DNA from: Micavibrio sp. UBA5572
GTDB lineage: Bacteria; Pseudomonadota; Alphaproteobacteria; Micavibrionales; Micavibrionaceae
Assembly: GCA_002425415.1 (NCBI GenBank)
Contig: DIMG01000016.1
Coordinates: 248,001-312,000, forward strand
DNA length: 64,000 nucleotides
Direction of reading: 5' to 3'
Part shown: positions 35,994 to 44,626 of the stretch, piece by piece
Position numbering within the stretch: the first letter of the stretch is position 1
Layout of the letters: every line of letters starts with the position of its first letter
The notes under the pieces: generated by a model
Seen by the model: the letters and a program-made list of their open reading frames with translations, nothing else
Databases searched by the model: none
What the model was told of the DNA's origin: nothing
Made by a program: the position numbers and the translations under genes

Positions 35994-36728
35994 CTAATTA
36001 ATATGATGTCTGATACGGTTGGCTTGATGGTGCATAAAAGTTGTCCGGTTTTCATCTTGTCCATGATGGGCAAATGGAAGCGTGTCAAATGGTATGGCTG
36101 CGTGAAAGCTAAAAGCCATGACGAGTCCGTTGCCTTGTTGTTGTATTAATCCACAGATCGGGTTTTCCAGCAAGTTGGTGTAGCGGAATATTTCAGAAAA
36201 CGGCTTGTTGTTAGGTGACGGGTGTAACGTAGGGCCGTTTACGTCCAGTGCTTGATAAGGCAAAGGTAAAGTGCCGTTGTTGCTTTGTATATCTGCGATA
36301 ATATGATTTGCGAATCGGCTCGTTGCATGAGGAGTACGACGGGTGACGGATGAAAAAGCAGGGCCGCAGGCTATTCCTTTGAAAAGGCCTAAGCCGTTTT
36401 TATTTTTTATCTGGCCGTTCGATGTTGTGTAGTGATAGTGATCGAATAAATAATAGGTTGATGCGCATTCCGTCCAGAGAATTAGTCCATTTTCTTGGAT
36501 TGCCTGTGTGACACAGATTGCTTTTTCTGCAGGTAATATATCAGGGTAGAGGCTGTCTTCGCCGATGATTCCGGGTAATATCAGAATATTATATTCTGTC
36601 AGGTGGTTTGGATTGATATGTATTGCTTGTATGCCCACAATATCGGCGTCAGGAAACATGGTTCTCAAGGCAAGATGCCTGAGATGGTGACTGTCTATTC
36701 CTTGTGCTTCCAATATGGCTATTCTCAT
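35994..36728 (-). CDS. BPL_N-type glutamine-amidotransferase-like protein
   Basis: 244 residues. The layout resembles the biotin-protein-ligase N-terminal domain, a class I glutamine amidotransferase-like fold: YNILILPGIIGEDSLYPDIL, then ENGLILWTECASTYYLFDH, where the Cys would sit at the nucleophile elbow, and late His residues. No biotin ligase domain is attached. The reaction is unknown. It precedes trmFO on the same strand. Confidence 0.65.
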   Translation of the reverse strand: MRIAILEAQGIDSHHLRHLALRTMFPDADIVGIQAIHINPNHLTEYNILILPGIIGEDSLYPDILPAEKAICVTQAIQENGLILWTECASTYYLFDHYHYTTSNGQIKNKNGLGLFKGIACGPAFSSVTRRTPHATSRFANHIIADIQSNNGTLPLPYQALDVNGPTLHPSPNNKPFSEIFRYTNLLENPICGLIQQQGNGLVMAFSFHAAIPFDTLPFAHHGQDENRTTFMHHQANRIRHHIN

Positions 36729-36799
36729 GAAAGTCCTTTCAGGCGGGGGAACGTATCAGGTCATCTTGCTTTTGTCATCTCTTTGTGTATCTTATTGAT

Positions 36800-36898
36800 A
36801 TGAATAAGAAATTTTTGATAAAACTGATCTTGGGCAAGTTGCTTCTGATTGCCGTTGTTGCTTTTTGTGTGTGGTATTTCTGGCCGCAGCCAAAGTAA
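36800..36898 (+). CDS. 32-residue single-pass membrane microprotein
   Basis: MNKKFLIKLILGKLLLIAVV... ending FWPQPK: three Lys at the N-terminus, one hydrophobic helix (about residues 9-28, including VWYFW), short polar tail. Such a composition is hard to get by chance and typical of small membrane proteins. No strong ribosome site (TTATTGAT before the ATG), so expression is uncertain. It lies alone in the 294-base gap between two divergent genes. Confidence 0.45.
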   Translation: MNKKFLIKLILGKLLLIAVVAFCVWYFWPQPK

Positions 36899-37022
36899 TT
36901 TTATTATTCCAAAGTGTAATTTTGTTTTTTCGTAATTATTCTCTTGCGACATTCTGCCACAAGGGGTAAAAGCTTGCCGTAATTCTGTTTTAATCAAATT
37001 ATGTGTTAACAAATGAGGGTAT

Positions 37023-37403
37023 ATGAAAATGAGTGGTCATGGTGTTTCTTTTGATGATGTTGTTCGTGTTTTGTCGAATTTGTGTCGAGAGTTTGAACTC
37101 TCTACACAAGGCGGAATATATTGTGATGCGTGTGATTTTAGGGCCGCTACTGACCCCTTACCTATCTGTGTTCCAGCTACGATGGATCCAGTGAGTGTTG
37201 ACAAGCTTTTGGCAGAGAAATTACATCAACGTATTGCGGGCATTGATACAGCTTTAGTCCAATTTATGTCGGCTAGTGGAGCTACGGCAGAGAGTTTGGC
37301 TGGGCACATGCCCCCCATCATAGTTACGGTGCAACATCTTGAAGCACTGCGAAAGCTTAATGCGTATCATGCTGCCAATGTTGCGGCTGTTCGTTTAGGT
37401 TAG
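37023..37403 (+). CDS. Protein of unknown function with CxxC
   Basis: 126 residues, cytoplasmic by sequence. A short motif YCDACDF around residue 38 could bind metal or be redox active. The rest is helical (VDKLLAEKLHQRIAGIDTALVQF; VQHLEALRKLNAYHAANVAAVRL). No family recognised. A strong terminator follows 27 bases after the stop. Confidence 0.65.
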   Translation: MKMSGHGVSFDDVVRVLSNLCREFELSTQGGIYCDACDFRAATDPLPICVPATMDPVSVDKLLAEKLHQRIAGIDTALVQFMSASGATAESLAGHMPPIIVTVQHLEALRKLNAYHAANVAAVRLG

Positions 37404-37430
37404 TTGCGTTTTTTAAAAAGATTTATTGAA

Positions 37431-37457
37431 AGCCGGAAGATGTCTTCCGGCTTTTTT
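37431..37457 (+). terminator. Rho-independent terminator
   Basis: Perfect 9-bp stem AGCCGGAAG/CTTCCGGCT (37431-37439 with 37444-37452), loop ATGT, then six T residues. It ends the gene at 37023 and separates it from the ABC-F gene. Confidence 0.93.
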
Positions 37458-37482
37458 GTTGTTTCCGGTGGGTGAATTTGTT

Positions 37483-39339
37483 ATGCCCTTTGTTATGGCT
37501 GGAAATCGCGTTTTATTAAGTGTTCAGGAGGCTTTGGTCAGTTTTGGCGGAGCGCCCTTATTCGAAAATCTTACATTTCATATTCTGGAAGGTGACCGGA
37601 CGTGTCTGGTGGGCAAAAACGGGGCGGGTAAAACTACTTTGATGAATATTATCCGTGGGCTCAAAGACCTTGATCAAGGGGAGCGGTGGATGTTGGCCGG
37701 AACAACCATCGGATATTTACAGCAAGATATTCCGATGAAGGCCGGACAGACGGTGAAAGACTTTATTCTGGAGGATTTGAGCGCCGAAAATCAGCATGAT
37801 GCTTTTACCTATCGCATGGAAATGGTGGCCGAGCCGTTACAGATTTCTTTGGATGCGCAGATGGATCAGTTGTCCGGTGGGCAGATGCGGCGGGCGGCTT
37901 TGGCGCGGGCATTGGTTGAAGAGCCGGATATTCTTTTGCTCGATGAGCCGACCAACCATTTGGATCTGGATGTCATTTTATGGTTGGAACAGTATTTACG
38001 CAATTATAGCGGTGCATTTTTATGTATCAGTCATGACCGAAAATTTTTGGCGAATGTGTCGGATAAGGTGTTTTGGCTGGATCGTGGAAATATGCGTGTT
38101 TGTCCTACGGGGTATGCCCAATTCGATGAATGGTCGGGGACTATGTTGGAGCAAGAAGAGCGCGAGCTGAAAAACCGTTCCAAAATGGTTGATATGGAAG
38201 TCGAATGGGCATCGCGCGGTGTGCGGGGGCGGTTGAAGCGTAATGTGCGCCGTTTGGCCTTGATGAAAGAGTCTCGTGACAAGTTACGCGCCGATCAATC
38301 CGCGTTTCAAAAAATGATGGCCAAGGTTGAGGTGACGGGGACGGATGTTACTTCGACTTCAAAAATTGTGGCCGAGTTTATCAAGGTTCATAAAAGTTTC
38401 GAGGATATAAAAATTCTGGACGGGTTTTCGATGCGCTTAATGCGCGGAGACCGGATTGGTATTCTGGGTAAAAACGGATCGGGAAAGTCGACTTTTCTGA
38501 AATTGTTGATTGGTGAGTTGGAAGCTGATTTAGGAAAAGTCAAACGCAACAAGGAAGTCGAATTTTCTTATTTTGACCAGAAACGGTCTGATTTGAAACT
38601 GGATGAGACTTTGTGGTCTAATTTGGTTCCTTCGGGCGGTGATTATATCTCTGTCATGGGTAAATCCCGCCATGTATGCGGATATTTGAAGGATTTCCTA
38701 TTTGATCCATCAGTTGCTCGCCACATGGTTTCGACTTTATCGGGGGGGCAGAAAAACAGGTTATTATTGGCAAAGGTTTTGGCCGATCCGAAATCCTTTC
38801 TTATTCTCGATGAGCCAACCAATGATCTGGATATGGATACACTTGATGTTCTGGAAGAAATTTTAAGCGCGTATCAGGGGACTCTGATTATTGTCAGTCA
38901 TGATCGCGATTTTCTGGATCAGACAGTTTCAAAAATTTTGGCTTTCGAAGGCGATGGTGTGATCGAAGGGTATATCGGTGGGTATTCCGATTATCTGGAT
39001 GAAAAAAAACAAAAAGAGGCTGTGGCACAAGGGAAGGACAAGACACAAATTGATGTTCCTGTTGCTTCCGCTGTTGCGGCAGCTCCTGTAAAAAAATTAT
39101 CATATAAATTACAATTCGAATTGGATAATTTACCCGCTAAAATTGCAGGATTGGAAGCGGAGATTTCCGATCTGGTTATTGTTTTGCAGGATGCCGATTT
39201 ATATCAGCGCGATACTGGTTTGTTTTTCAAAGCATCGGAGCGTTTGGAAGCTGCTAAATCCGAGTTGGAACACGCCGAGATGCGGTGGTTGGAGCTGGAA
39301 GAAATGGTTCAGCTCATAACCGCGACTGCGCCGATATAG
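37483..39339 (+). CDS. uup: ABC-F ATPase, Uup type
   Basis: 618 residues from ATG 37483; an upstream extension would run through the terminator. Two ABC cassettes without membrane domain: Walker A GKNGAGKTT and GKNGSGKST, signatures LSGGQMRRAALARAL and LSGGQKNRLLLAKVL, Walker B LLLDEPTNHLD and LILDEPTNDLD. A linker (about 225-310) joins them, and a C-terminal coiled coil (about 530-610, LPAKIAGLEAEISDLV...ERLEAAKSELEHAEMRW) is characteristic of Uup, which binds branched DNA or ribosomes and limits transposon precise excision in E. coli. Overlaps the antiporter 3' end by 31 bases. Confidence 0.93.
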   Translation: MPFVMAGNRVLLSVQEALVSFGGAPLFENLTFHILEGDRTCLVGKNGAGKTTLMNIIRGLKDLDQGERWMLAGTTIGYLQQDIPMKAGQTVKDFILEDLSAENQHDAFTYRMEMVAEPLQISLDAQMDQLSGGQMRRAALARALVEEPDILLLDEPTNHLDLDVILWLEQYLRNYSGAFLCISHDRKFLANVSDKVFWLDRGNMRVCPTGYAQFDEWSGTMLEQEERELKNRSKMVDMEVEWASRGVRGRLKRNVRRLALMKESRDKLRADQSAFQKMMAKVEVTGTDVTSTSKIVAEFIKVHKSFEDIKILDGFSMRLMRGDRIGILGKNGSGKSTFLKLLIGELEADLGKVKRNKEVEFSYFDQKRSDLKLDETLWSNLVPSGGDYISVMGKSRHVCGYLKDFLFDPSVARHMVSTLSGGQKNRLLLAKVLADPKSFLILDEPTNDLDMDTLDVLEEILSAYQGTLIIVSHDRDFLDQTVSKILAFEGDGVIEGYIGGYSDYLDEKKQKEAVAQGKDKTQIDVPVASAVAAAPVKKLSYKLQFELDNLPAKIAGLEAEISDLVIVLQDADLYQRDTGLFFKASERLEAAKSELEHAEMRWLELEEMVQLITATAPI

Positions 39340-40265
39340 GTGGTGTAGGCCATGAGTAACAGCCCCCCTTCAATGCGTGAGATGTTTCTTCCGGTATAGG
39401 CAAAAGCCAGCAAAGCTGCCGATGCGCCGACCATCACCCATAAGTCAAAATTCATAATTTCTTGTGGAACCGGAATTGATTTGACGATTGATGTGATACC
39501 AAGAATAGATAAAATGTTGAAGATGTTGCTGCCGATGACATTCCCCAGTGCCACATCGGATTGTTTTTTAAGCGCGGCCATGATGGAAGTTGCCAGTTCG
39601 GGAAGGGATGTTCCAATTGCCACGACGGTTAATCCGATTACTGTGTCCGAAACTCCTAATCCTTGTGCCATTTCAGTTGCGCCTCGTACCAGAAGGTTTG
39701 CCCCCAAGACCAGCAAACCCATGCCGCCACATGCGATGAGCAAGTTTAACGGGATGCTTTGAAATGGTAAGGGGCGGGCTTCGGTTTCATGCTCAAGCAT
39801 TTCACCTGCTTTGTCTTTTCCTTTCTTTTCGGCGTAGAAAGTCAGACCAAGATATAAGCCAAGCAAAGTTAGAAAAATAAGACCGGTAATATAGTTGAGC
39901 TCTCCGACAAAACATGCAAGAACAAAAAGGATGGTTGCGGCAGACATCACCATTCCATCTCGTAAAATGGCTTCACGCGGACATACCATGGGTAAAAGGA
40001 CTGCCGATACTCCGATAATTAGCAAGATATTGGCAATGTTTGATCCAACCACGTTGCCAATGGCAATGCCCGGAGCACCGGATAAGGCTGCTTGAATGGA
40101 GGTGACCAGTTCGGGGGCAGAGGTGCCGAAGCCAACCAAAGTTAGTCCGATGACCAATTTTGAAACTCCCATTTTTGTGGCGATTGCCACCGAGCCCCTG
40201 ACCAAGGCTTCGCCGCCAGCGAGAAGAAGAAGAAAGCCTGCAAAAATAAAGAGAAAGGACATCAT
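39309..40265 (-). CDS. Calcium/sodium antiporter (CaCA family, YrbG-like)
   Basis: 318 residues, about ten membrane segments with the two alpha repeats of the family: GLTLVGFGTSAPELVTSI...GNVVGSNIANILL and GLTVVAIGTSLPELATSI...GNVIGSNIFNILS. The acidic Glu in each PEL motif binds the cation. It exchanges Na+ (or H+) for Ca2+ at the inner membrane. A charged cytoplasmic loop (about 145-165) links the halves. Single gene convergent with uup. Confidence 0.93.
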   Translation of the reverse strand: MMSFLFIFAGFLLLLAGGEALVRGSVAIATKMGVSKLVIGLTLVGFGTSAPELVTSIQAALSGAPGIAIGNVVGSNIANILLIIGVSAVLLPMVCPREAILRDGMVMSAATILFVLACFVGELNYITGLIFLTLLGLYLGLTFYAEKKGKDKAGEMLEHETEARPLPFQSIPLNLLIACGGMGLLVLGANLLVRGATEMAQGLGVSDTVIGLTVVAIGTSLPELATSIMAALKKQSDVALGNVIGSNIFNILSILGITSIVKSIPVPQEIMNFDLWVMVGASAALLAFAYTGRNISRIEGGLLLMAYTTYIGAVAVMS

Positions 40266-40292
40266 TTTTAAAACCCTTTAAAATATATAGGT

Positions 40293-41489
40293 CTATATAT
40301 TGGCAGTTTTAAAATATTTGTCTACCCCTTGGGCTACAAAAACACCCATCGAGAACGTGGCTTGGAGCAAATAGCCGCCGGTCGGTGCTTCCCAATCGAG
40401 CATTTCCCCGATGGCAAAAACCGACGGCATTTTTTTCAGCATCAGATTTTTATCGAGTTCATGGAGCTTTATCCCTCCCGCCGATGAGATCGCTCGGTCA
40501 ATGGGACAGGGTTGTGTTAATGGGATTTGCACCTGTTTGATTTGTTGCGCTAAAGGTTTTGTTTTATCACCACATTCATAAAGAAAATTGATAGCAGCAG
40601 GTGACAGGTTGGTTTGTTTTCTTAAGAAATTTGTTTGGGTGTCCCGTCCGCGTGGGTGAGACAGTTTTTCCTCGAGTTGTTTTATTGTCAGATCAGGTTT
40701 CAGATCAATGGTCAGTGTGGTTGAGGCCTTTGTTTCAATTGCTGTGCGGATGGATTTGGAGAGAGCGTAAATTGCACCACCTTCCAAGCCTTTTTCCGAG
40801 ATCATGATTTCGCCGTTGATGAGTTTACCCTCATGGGTGAGGGTAATTGATTTGAGTGGAGTTCCTGCGAATTTTGATTTGAAAATATCCGACCAGTTGA
40901 CGCAAAACCCGCAGTTAGCAGGGCGCAAAGGCGCAATTTCTATGTTGTGTTTTTCCAGTTCGTTGACCCATGATCCATCAGATCCGAGTTTTGGCCATGA
41001 TGCTCCGCCCAATGCCAGAATGGTTGCATCTGCTTTGATAAATTTTTGTTCGGGTGTTGTGAATGCCAATTCACCTTTTTCATTCCATCCTGTCCAGTGA
41101 TGGCGGGGATGAATGCGGACATTGAGGTTGCTCAGGCGTTCAAGCCATGAGCGTAGAAGAGGGGAGGATTTAAAACTTTTAGGAAAGATGCGTCCCGATG
41201 TGCCGATAAAAGTTTCTTCGCCCAGTTCGGCGCACCAGATCCGCATATTTTGCGGTGTGAAATAGCCTATCATTGGATGCATGAATTCTGCGGCTTCTCC
41301 ATATTTTTGAAGGAAGCTGTCGATCGGTTCGGAATGGGTGATGTTTAATCCGCCCCGTCCTGCCATTAGAAATTTTCTGGCCGGTGACGGTTTGTGGTCA
41401 TAGACATCGACGGTATAGCCAAGACGGGCGAGGCTTTCGGCGGCCATTAAGCCACCAGGCCCCGCACCAATGATGGCGATTGTTTTCAT
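40293..41489 (-). CDS. HI0933/TIGR03862-like flavoprotein
   Basis: 398 residues. FAD-binding GAGPGGLMAAESLARLGYTVDVYDHKPSPARKF near the N-terminus with the family-specific FLMAGRGGLNITHSE, and a C-terminal GGIKLHELDKNLML...GYLLQATFSMG with the second FAD contact. A predicted oxidoreductase of unknown reaction. ATGA overlap with thrS means translational coupling. Confidence 0.87.
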   Translation of the reverse strand: MKTIAIIGAGPGGLMAAESLARLGYTVDVYDHKPSPARKFLMAGRGGLNITHSEPIDSFLQKYGEAAEFMHPMIGYFTPQNMRIWCAELGEETFIGTSGRIFPKSFKSSPLLRSWLERLSNLNVRIHPRHHWTGWNEKGELAFTTPEQKFIKADATILALGGASWPKLGSDGSWVNELEKHNIEIAPLRPANCGFCVNWSDIFKSKFAGTPLKSITLTHEGKLINGEIMISEKGLEGGAIYALSKSIRTAIETKASTTLTIDLKPDLTIKQLEEKLSHPRGRDTQTNFLRKQTNLSPAAINFLYECGDKTKPLAQQIKQVQIPLTQPCPIDRAISSAGGIKLHELDKNLMLKKMPSVFAIGEMLDWEAPTGGYLLQATFSMGVFVAQGVDKYFKTANI

Positions 41490-43471
41490 TCCGTGTCTTT
41501 TGCAGCAGGTGGCATGGCGCGGGATGAAATTTCTGTTTTCATCATCGTGAGGAATTCGTCCACGTTGTAGGTGTCTTGTTCATTGACCCCAAGACGGCGA
41601 ATGGTGATGGTTTCGTTTTCCTGTTCCTTGTTGCCGATGATGCCGACGTAGGTCACTTTGGCGTTCATATGTTCTCGGATTTTATACGAAATTTTTTCGT
41701 TGCGTCCATCGAACTCTACGCGGAGGCCTTGGGCTTTGAATTTTGCAACCAATGCTTCGGCTGTTTCGTTATTGGATTCTGTAACACCTGAAATCACCAG
41801 TTGAACAGGTGCAAGCCACAACGGGAAAATTCCTGCTGTGCTTTCGATCAACAGACCGATAAAGCGTTCAAATGACCCGAAGACCGCGCGGTGAATCATC
41901 ACGGGGCGGTGTTTTTGTCCGTCTGCGCCCATATAGGATGCATCAAGGCGTTCAGGTAACACAAAGTCCAATTGGCAGGTGCCGCATTGCCATGTGCGTC
42001 CAATTGAGTCCACCAAGTGGAATTCGTATTTGGGGCCATAAAATGCGCCTTCGCCCGGGGCATATTCAAATTCCATGTTGAGATCATTCAAAGCATCGGC
42101 CATGGATTTTTCAGCCTTGTCCCATGTTTCATCCGTTCCGGCGCGTTTTTCAGGGCGGGTTGCCAAGAGCAATTTGATATTGGTAAAGCCGAAGTCGTTA
42201 TAGACATCTTTAAAGAGAGCCACAAAGCGTTTTACTTCTTCGCCGATTTGATCTTCACGGCAGAAAATATGTGCATCGTCTTGGGTCATTTGACGCACAC
42301 GCATCAAGCCATGTAATGCGCCGTGGGCTTCGTTGCGGTGACAACAGCCCATTTCCGCCATACGGATTGGCAGATCACGGTAACTTTTAATGCCATGTTT
42401 AAAAATCTGGACGTGGGCGGGGCAGTTCATGGGTTTGAGTGCCATAAATTCTTTTGGCTCTTCCTTGAAAACCGAACCGTTTAATTCGATATTTGGAACG
42501 ACATCGGGAACGACAAACATATTTTCGCGGTATTTATCCCAGTGGCCTGACGCTTCCCAGAATTTGGAATGCATCAGTTGCGGGGTTTTAACTTCGACAT
42601 AGCCATCGGCATAAATTTTTTCACGGATATAATTTTCAAGTTGGTTGTAAATGGTAAAGCCGTGAGGATGCCAGAAGACAGAGCCTTGAGCTTCTTCTTG
42701 CAAATGGAACAAATCCATTTCCTTGCCGATTTTTCGGTGATCGCGTTTTTCGGCTTCTTCGATTTGTTTCAGGTAATTCGATAGTTCTTCTTCGCTGCGC
42801 CATGCTGTGCCATAAATGCGGGTCAGCATTTCGTTCTGGCTGTTGCCGCGCCAGTAAGCTCCTGCAATTTTTGTCAGTTTGAACGCACCTATTTTACCCA
42901 AAGACGGCAAGTGAGGGCCACGGCATAGGTCAATAAAAGAAGTTTCTCCTTGGTGATAAATCTGGAAGGCGTCGGAGTCCGGTGTGCCTTCGATAATTTT
43001 CATTTTATAGTCTTCGCCACGTTCTTTGAACAGAGCTATGGCATCTGCGCGCGAATAGACTTTCTTTTCGATCTTATGGCCTTCTTTGATAATGCGGTGC
43101 ATTTCTTTTTCGATTTTTTCCAGATCATCGGATGAAAGTGTATGTTCAAAGGCTATATCATAGTAAAAACCGTCTTTGATGGTCGGGCCGATGGCCAGAC
43201 GGGCAGACGGGTACAGATTTTTAATCGCACGTGCCAGAACTTGCGCCGCGATGGTGTGGCGCATCACGTCCAATCCGTCATCGTCATTGGCGGTTAGAAT
43301 TGCGACTTGGGCATTGTCAGGAACAATATCTGACAAATCATGGAGTTCGCCATTGACACGGATGGCGACAGCAGCCTTTGAAAGACTGGTGCTGATGGTT
43401 TTCGCGACCTCAAGACCGTTAACTTGTGTCTCGAATTCTTTGAAAGACCCATCGGGCAGCACTACGCGCAT
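41486..43471 (-). CDS. thrS: Threonine--tRNA ligase
   Basis: 661 residues from ATG 43471, where GGAG precedes the start; the upstream frame to 43495 is unlikely. Domains: TGS (1-60, MRVVLPDGSFKEFE), editing domain (about 65-230, with IGPTIKDGFYYDI and RGPHLPSLGKIGAFKL), class II core (about 260-545, motif with MNCPAHVQIF and Zn ligands) and C-terminal anticodon-binding domain. No T-box leader is visible, as expected outside Firmicutes. It is followed by the flavoprotein gene in an ATGA overlap. Confidence 0.97.
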   Translation of the reverse strand: MRVVLPDGSFKEFETQVNGLEVAKTISTSLSKAAVAIRVNGELHDLSDIVPDNAQVAILTANDDDGLDVMRHTIAAQVLARAIKNLYPSARLAIGPTIKDGFYYDIAFEHTLSSDDLEKIEKEMHRIIKEGHKIEKKVYSRADAIALFKERGEDYKMKIIEGTPDSDAFQIYHQGETSFIDLCRGPHLPSLGKIGAFKLTKIAGAYWRGNSQNEMLTRIYGTAWRSEEELSNYLKQIEEAEKRDHRKIGKEMDLFHLQEEAQGSVFWHPHGFTIYNQLENYIREKIYADGYVEVKTPQLMHSKFWEASGHWDKYRENMFVVPDVVPNIELNGSVFKEEPKEFMALKPMNCPAHVQIFKHGIKSYRDLPIRMAEMGCCHRNEAHGALHGLMRVRQMTQDDAHIFCREDQIGEEVKRFVALFKDVYNDFGFTNIKLLLATRPEKRAGTDETWDKAEKSMADALNDLNMEFEYAPGEGAFYGPKYEFHLVDSIGRTWQCGTCQLDFVLPERLDASYMGADGQKHRPVMIHRAVFGSFERFIGLLIESTAGIFPLWLAPVQLVISGVTESNNETAEALVAKFKAQGLRVEFDGRNEKISYKIREHMNAKVTYVGIIGNKEQENETITIRRLGVNEQDTYNVDEFLTMMKTEISSRAMPPAAKDTE

Positions 43472-43560
43472 GTGTAAAACTCCTGTAAAAATCATAATTT
43501 TCAGTAATATCCATGTTTAGCATGGGATATGGTAGGGGGGCAATTGGAAAAGGTGAAAAA

Positions 43561-44241
43561 ATGAGCGACAAAACATCTGTTAAACTTGATCCTAGTTGGC
43601 TTGATGTGATCGGGGTGGAGTTCGATAAGTCTTATATGGTGCAGTTAAAATCTTTTCTGGCGCAAGAAAAGAAGGCAGGAAAGGTGATTTATCCCAAGGG
43701 GGATGAGATTTTTAATGCCATGAATACGACACGTTTTGATGATGTGCGGGTGGTGATTTTAGGGCAAGATCCTTATCATGGGGCAGGTCAAGCCCATGGG
43801 TTATCGTTTTCGGTGCGGTCGGGAGTTAAATTGCCGCCAAGTCTTATGAATATTTATAAAGAAATTTCTGCCGAATATGATGTTCTTATGCCTAAAGATG
43901 GTGATTTAACTCGATGGGCGAAACAGGGTGTTTTGTTACTCAATGCCACTTTGACGGTTCAGGACTCTCTTGCCGGATCGCACCAGAATAAGGGGTGGGA
44001 AGAGTTTACCGATGCGATTGTTCGCGCCATCAATGATCGGGCAGAGAATATTGTATTTTTGCTGTGGGGGTCTTATGCCCAGAAGAAGGGCGCGATTATT
44101 GATCGTAAAAAACATCTTGTTTTGACGGCTTCGCATCCATCGCCATTGTCAGCGCATCGCGGATTTTTGGGATGTGGCCATTTCAGGGCGGCAAATGATT
44201 ATCTGGAAAGCAATGGTTTTTCGCCAATTGATTGGGTTTGA
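43561..44241 (+). CDS. ung: Uracil-DNA glycosylase
   Basis: 226 residues from ATG 43561. Family 1 motifs: GQDPYHGAGQAHGLSFSV (catalytic Asp and water-activating region), NIYKEI, LLNATLTVQ, and the minor-groove loop HPSPLSAHRGF with the catalytic His. It excises uracil from DNA at the start of base-excision repair. The promoter/operator of the histidine operon lies in the 67 bases after its stop. Confidence 0.97.
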   Translation: MSDKTSVKLDPSWLDVIGVEFDKSYMVQLKSFLAQEKKAGKVIYPKGDEIFNAMNTTRFDDVRVVILGQDPYHGAGQAHGLSFSVRSGVKLPPSLMNIYKEISAEYDVLMPKDGDLTRWAKQGVLLLNATLTVQDSLAGSHQNKGWEEFTDAIVRAINDRAENIVFLLWGSYAQKKGAIIDRKKHLVLTASHPSPLSAHRGFLGCGHFRAANDYLESNGFSPIDWV

Positions 44242-44273
44242 TAGAAATTATCAAGAATACTCTTGTGTAATTT

Positions 44274-44293
44274 TGTGCTATCATGATAGTACA
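44274..44293. promoter_or_regulatory. Near-palindromic operator ahead of the histidine operon
   Basis: TGTGCTATCATGATAGTACA is palindromic except for one base pair. Its ends (GT-CTA ... TAGTAC) match the half-sites of the E. coli trp operator GTACTAGTTAACTAGTAC as remembered. It lies 15 bases before the start of a TrpR-family gene. A possible promoter overlaps it: TTGTGT at 44263-44268 and GATAGT at 44285-44290, 16 bases apart. Repression by the adjacent regulator is inference. Confidence 0.6.
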
Positions 44294-44308
44294 GTAGGAC
44301 AAGGGAAA

Positions 44309-44626
44309 ATGAACTGTGTGGAGCAGGTGTTGAAAAAACATATCGGTAATCGTAAAAAAATCGAAGATGAGCTTTTTGAGGCTGTTTTATTGTTGCAGGA
44401 TAAAAAGGAATGTCGAGCTTTTTTTGAAGATATTTGTACGCCTGCAGAGATTGAGGCTTTGGTCGGGCGTTGGCAGGTTGCGATATTATTAAACAAGGAT
44501 ATGCCTTATAGGGTTGTGTCGGAAAAAACAGGCGTTAGTCTGGCGACTGTGACCCGTGTTGCAAGGTTTCTTCATAATGGATCGCTTGGGTATCGTATCG
44601 TTTTAGACAGGATGGATAAAAAATGA
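44309..44626 (+). CDS. TrpR/YerC-family regulator
   Basis: 105 residues from ATG 44309. The TrpR-superfamily fold is visible: CTPAEIEALVGRWQVAILL, then the helix-turn-helix MPYRVVSEKTGVSLATVTRVARFLH. The last motif is typical of the YerC/YecD branch. It overlaps hisG by 4 bases (ATGA), so it is the first gene of the histidine operon, and it has a trp-operator-like palindrome just upstream. I infer a repressor of this operon that senses histidine or a related metabolite; members of this branch have been proposed elsewhere as histidine regulators (from memory). Confidence 0.85.
   Translation: MNCVEQVLKKHIGNRKKIEDELFEAVLLLQDKKECRAFFEDICTPAEIEALVGRWQVAILLNKDMPYRVVSEKTGVSLATVTRVARFLHNGSLGYRIVLDRMDKK

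Noticed and set aside
37426..37482. Upstream extension of the ABC-F frame
   Set aside because: It would begin inside the terminator stem at 37431-37457.
43472..43560. Possible T-box or attenuator between thrS and ung
   Set aside because: Only short leaders, no T-box sequence or tRNA-like specifier structure, and no leader peptide seen.
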